This document shows, piece by piece, positions 13,464 to 16,007 of a DNA stretch of 16,007 bases. The notes under the pieces are model-generated. The model had not been told where the DNA came from, ran no database searches, and saw only the letters and a program-made list of their open reading frames with translations. Every line of letters starts with the position of its first letter. Position 1 is the first letter of the stretch. The DNA comes from Nitrospirota bacterium (GTDB lineage Bacteria; Nitrospirota; CAKKRA01; 9FT-COMBO-42-15). The translations under genes were made by a program, and so were the position numbers. The stretch is taken from assembly GCA_023248415.1 (NCBI GenBank), contig JAHFEP010000046.1:1-16007 (forward strand). Direction: 5' to 3'.

Positions 13464-16007
13464 CAGTTTGTCCTTTATCTGACTCCAGTATATCTTAGCC
13501 CCGTCCTTTGCCTTCTCATAATCTGCCTTTCCGTCTAATGCCTTTGGGAAGAAGTCAAAATAGTCTCTCCACGCCCAGTTTGCATTCCTTAGATATGTAT
13601 CCTTCTTTGTTATCAGATAAAGCTTATGATATGAGAGTGCAAGATAGTAGATAGTATCATGCAGTCCTTCGTCATAACTATCATTCGGGAAAAATCTTGT
13701 GTTCTGTTTTGCTGTCTGAAGATTATCAATGGCCTTTTGAAAATATCTGCCGGCCTCATCCTTATTTGTTTTTATCAGGTTATTTGCCTTTAGATAATAC
13801 GCGTGCCCAAGATTTGTAAATGTTATGGCAAACCTCTTATAAATCAACTGCTGGTTTTCAGGAAGCGCCAGGACATTCTCAAACTCCTTTATGGCATTTT
13901 CATAGTCATTCTTATCATCAAGATAAATCTGCGCAAGCCTGTGCCTTGCAACTGAATAATCAGGGTGGCCCTTTTCTGTGCTCGCAAAAGATGCTATTGC
14001 CTTGTCAATTGCGCCATTCTTATATTCCTCATTTCCAATCTTAAGATAATCCTTGTAAAGAATAATCTTATTCTGGCCTGCCTTATCTACTAACTCTTTG
14101 TCAAACTCAACAATCTCCTCCCAATCGCGATAATCCTGCCCTGCAGATGCCTTAACAGTATGGAAACCGAGTTCAACAGGTTTCCCATCTGCAAATGGCG
14201 TCTTTCCAAGAGGCTCGCCGTCTATAGAAACCTCAGCGCCTGATGGAGAAGACTCTGCCTTAAAGAGCGCTGTATTTGGGGTCATTACAAATTCCTTAAT
14301 ATCCTTATTCTTATCAAAGCTGAGCTTTTCCTTAACCTGCTGATAGCCGTGTTTATAAACTATAAATGAATATCTTCTGCCAAGCTTAATTGGTATGTCC
14401 AGTTTTCCGTCTTTCTCTGTTGAACCCATCCAGAGATTTTCCAGATAGATATTTACACCGCCGAGATTCTTCACATTAGCACCTTTGCCGCCTTTAACTG
14501 CTGCTGTAAAATAAATCTTTTCTCCTGCCTCCGCAGTATATTCATAGAGTTTTCTTACAACCTTGTCGCCTATTGCTGCCCTATCCTTTACCTTTACAGG
14601 GACTGCAAAGGATGACGCTGCATCTATCTTCTTGATCTCAACAACACCAATATCCTTAAAACCGAGCGCCTTCCCCTCGTTATCTATCTTTGCGCCTTTT
14701 ATATCAAACTCCATTCCTTTTGACAGCCTGTAGCCGCCTGCCTTCCCAAGATTTATCTTTATACCTTCCTCTTCAACAGCAACAACTGTCCCTTCAAATG
14801 GAAATCTCTCTGCAATCTCTCCTGCGATATCCTTGGATGCAGAATCAATATCCCTTAATCCTTTAGCCTGCTTTATAACGCCCAGAAGGAGCTTGCCGTT
14901 TGATGTATACACCTTTGTCTCAATAGTGTAGCCCTTGTCATCCCTGCCAACACTGCCAACAATTATCATATCAAGCGTTTTTTTAAGCGAAGTATTTGCC
15001 CATCCTTTTGCAGTCATCTTGTCAAGGCCAAGCTTGTTCCTTTTTACCTCATCCATTAAGATATTTGTCGGAACCTCCTTAAATGCCTTGTTGTCAAACA
15101 GGCTCTCAGATAAAGAGGCCTGCACCCTGCTGATGACCTCCTTCACCTCGTTATCTGCATAAAGATTGCTTGCAAATTTATATATGCCGACCTTTATTGG
15201 CTTTGGCGAAACAGGATAGAAATAACGGACAAGATTAACATTATCCTTTAATGCAACATCCTTCTTCCATGTATAGGGGATATGTTCAGATGTCTTTAAT
15301 TCAACTGTAACCTTTTTGCCGGGCTCCCCCTTATAATCATATAAAAACTGTCCCTTCTTGTTTGTCTTTCCCTGAAGCTTCCCGTTTATATATACATCAA
15401 CACCTGAGATACCCTCTGTCACGCCATAATCCTCTGTCTGTGCTGTTATATTCAGACTTATATATTTTGTCAAATCAACAACAACCTCTGCGCCTGGCTC
15501 AACCTTAACCTTTTTCTCTCCTGTTATATAACCCTGCTTTGAGGCAGTAATCATTATTTCCTTAGAAAAGTCCTCTGTATAAACATGCTCATAAACACCC
15601 TTCTCATTTGTAGCGCCTGCCTTCTTTTTATCAATCACAATCTGGGCAGATGATAACATCGCATCCTTTTCCTTTGCTGCTACTGTAAAGTATTTCCCGC
15701 CTGTCATCTCTGCAATAAATTCGTATTTATCTGCAGCAGCAGAGTCCTTTGGAAGCCTTATAATAAAATTCTTCTTCCATGGCTCATATCTATAGCCCTT
15801 TGTATCTTTCTTAATTACAAGCTCTACCTCTGCGCCAGGCTTTCTTATTATCTGCCCGGTAAATTTCCCGGATGAATCTGTAGCCCCTTCCTCTTTGCCG
15901 TCTACAATCACCTTTGCCTGAGAAACAGGCTTGCCGTCAGGCGCTGACCTTGCATCAACTGCAATGTCTATCTTACTGCCTTTTGAACATGAAGCTGCTG
16001 CAAAAAG
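13461..16007 (-). CDS. Large envelope lipoprotein: repeated beta-domains, CsgG/FlgT-like region, PEGA, TPRs; amino end outside window
   Basis: 848 residues are visible, and the frame runs off the right edge. The first visible residues, LFAAASC, followed by SKGSK, look like the end of a lipoprotein signal peptide, so the start should lie a few codons beyond the window; the internal GTG at 15911 is not the start. Counting that Cys as 1: short beta-domains with an IVxDGK-x-x-G-x-T pattern near 25-42 (IVDGKEEGATDSSG), 113-133 (IVIDKKKAGATNEKG), 194-216 (VDVYINGKLQGKTNKKG) and 509-531 (VNIYLENLWMGSTEKDG); a CsgG/FlgT-like alpha/beta domain about 263-396 (KVGIYKFASNLYADNEV to IIVGSVGRDDKGYTIETK); a small beta-barrel-like part 399-479 (GTVVAVEEEGIKINLGKAGG); a PEGA domain 577-640 (SSPSGAEVSIDGEPLGKTPF); TPR helices to the end. 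No catalytic motif seen. It heads the propeller and TPR gene pair. Function is unknown; an outer-membrane or cell-surface scaffold is inferred. Confidence 0.82.
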   Translation of the reverse strand, partial: LFAAASCSKGSKIDIAVDARSAPDGKPVSQAKVIVDGKEEGATDSSGKFTGQIIRKPGAEVELVIKKDTKGYRYEPWKKNFIIRLPKDSAAADKYEFIAEMTGGKYFTVAAKEKDAMLSSAQIVIDKKKAGATNEKGVYEHVYTEDFSKEIMITASKQGYITGEKKVKVEPGAEVVVDLTKYISLNITAQTEDYGVTEGISGVDVYINGKLQGKTNKKGQFLYDYKGEPGKKVTVELKTSEHIPYTWKKDVALKDNVNLVRYFYPVSPKPIKVGIYKFASNLYADNEVKEVISRVQASLSESLFDNKAFKEVPTNILMDEVKRNKLGLDKMTAKGWANTSLKKTLDMIIVGSVGRDDKGYTIETKVYTSNGKLLLGVIKQAKGLRDIDSASKDIAGEIAERFPFEGTVVAVEEEGIKINLGKAGGYRLSKGMEFDIKGAKIDNEGKALGFKDIGVVEIKKIDAASSFAVPVKVKDRAAIGDKVVRKLYEYTAEAGEKIYFTAAVKGGKGANVKNLGGVNIYLENLWMGSTEKDGKLDIPIKLGRRYSFIVYKHGYQQVKEKLSFDKNKDIKEFVMTPNTALFKAESSPSGAEVSIDGEPLGKTPFADGKPVELGFHTVKASAGQDYRDWEEIVEFDKELVDKAGQNKIILYKDYLKIGNEEYKNGAIDKAIASFASTEKGHPDYSVARHRLAQIYLDDKNDYENAIKEFENVLALPENQQLIYKRFAITFTNLGHAYYLKANNLIKTNKDEAGRYFQKAIDNLQTAKQNTRFFPNDSYDEGLHDTIYYLALSYHKLYLITKKDTYLRNANWAWRDYFDFFPKALDGKADYEKAKDGAKIYWSQIKDKL
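15987..16007 (-). other. Lipobox end of a lipoprotein signal peptide
   Basis: Reading the minus strand from the window edge gives LFAAAS followed by Cys at 15987-15989, then the polar SKGSK. This fits the small-residue AAS-C lipobox cut by signal peptidase II, although Leu is at -6 and not at the canonical -3. Serine rather than aspartate at +2 would favour sorting to the outer membrane under the E. coli Lol rule, which may not hold in this organism. Confidence 0.7.

Noticed and set aside
15909..15911. GTG as the start of the lipoprotein gene
   Set aside because: The frame stays open upstream to the window edge and reveals a lipobox-like LFAAASC, so this GTG is an internal valine.
1..16007. 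CRISPR arrays, tRNA or rRNA genes, transposases, prophage or integrase signs
   Set aside because: No regularly spaced repeats, no RNA-gene patterns and no transposase or integrase motif were seen; the repeats present are short non-coding palindromes.

Overview
The window is an AT-leaning stretch (about 40% GC by eye) of a Gram-negative bacterial chromosome. Arg is often coded AGG and Ile often ATA. The diderm envelope is inferred from an outer-membrane-type lipoprotein, a TolB-like propeller with a signal peptide, a periplasmic solute-binding protein without a lipobox, and an ArnT-like glycosyltransferase. A DHH-CBS-CBS-nucleotidyltransferase fusion and several dispersed palindromic repeats would fit uncultured Nitrospirota, Desulfobacterota or relatives. 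That placement is a guess; no rRNA or phylogenetic marker here settles it.

Layout. A plus-strand cluster fills 1-4840: a tRNA 3'-end nucleotidyltransferase with N-terminal DHH phosphoesterase and CBS domains (5' end outside the window), an ArnT/PMT-like membrane glycosyltransferase, and a PAP2 lipid phosphatase. The three genes abut or overlap by one base and look like one operon. The minus strand fills 4810-16007 and converges on it with a 31-bp overlap of coding sequence. In transcription order it carries: a large lipoprotein (amino end outside the window) with repeated small beta-domains, a CsgG/FlgT-like middle, a PEGA domain and C-terminal TPRs; a PD40 (TolB-like) beta-propeller; an exported TPR protein; then a complete peptide-type ABC transporter in the order binding protein, permease B, permease C, ATPase D, ATPase F.

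How they may work together. The lipoprotein, propeller and TPR genes look like an uncharacterised envelope scaffold, with protein-interaction modules spread over three exported proteins. The SBP-B-C-D-F genes encode one ABC importer for oligopeptides or a similar ligand. The glycosyltransferase and PAP2 phosphatase suggest modification of a polyprenyl-linked or lipid A-like substrate, co-transcribed with a tRNA maturation gene.

The most unusual structural feature is four repeat-like elements of three kinds. Two lie in frame inside the glycosyltransferase, in loops between membrane segments. The other two sit between genes on the minus strand, and in both cases one arm supplies the stop codon of the upstream gene (the D-type ATPase and the lipoprotein). 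I saw no tRNA, rRNA, CRISPR array, transposase or clear Rho-independent terminator. The only gaps between genes are 5806-5872, 8835-8860, 10472-10568, 12084-12087 and 13312-13460, all shorter than 300 bases.
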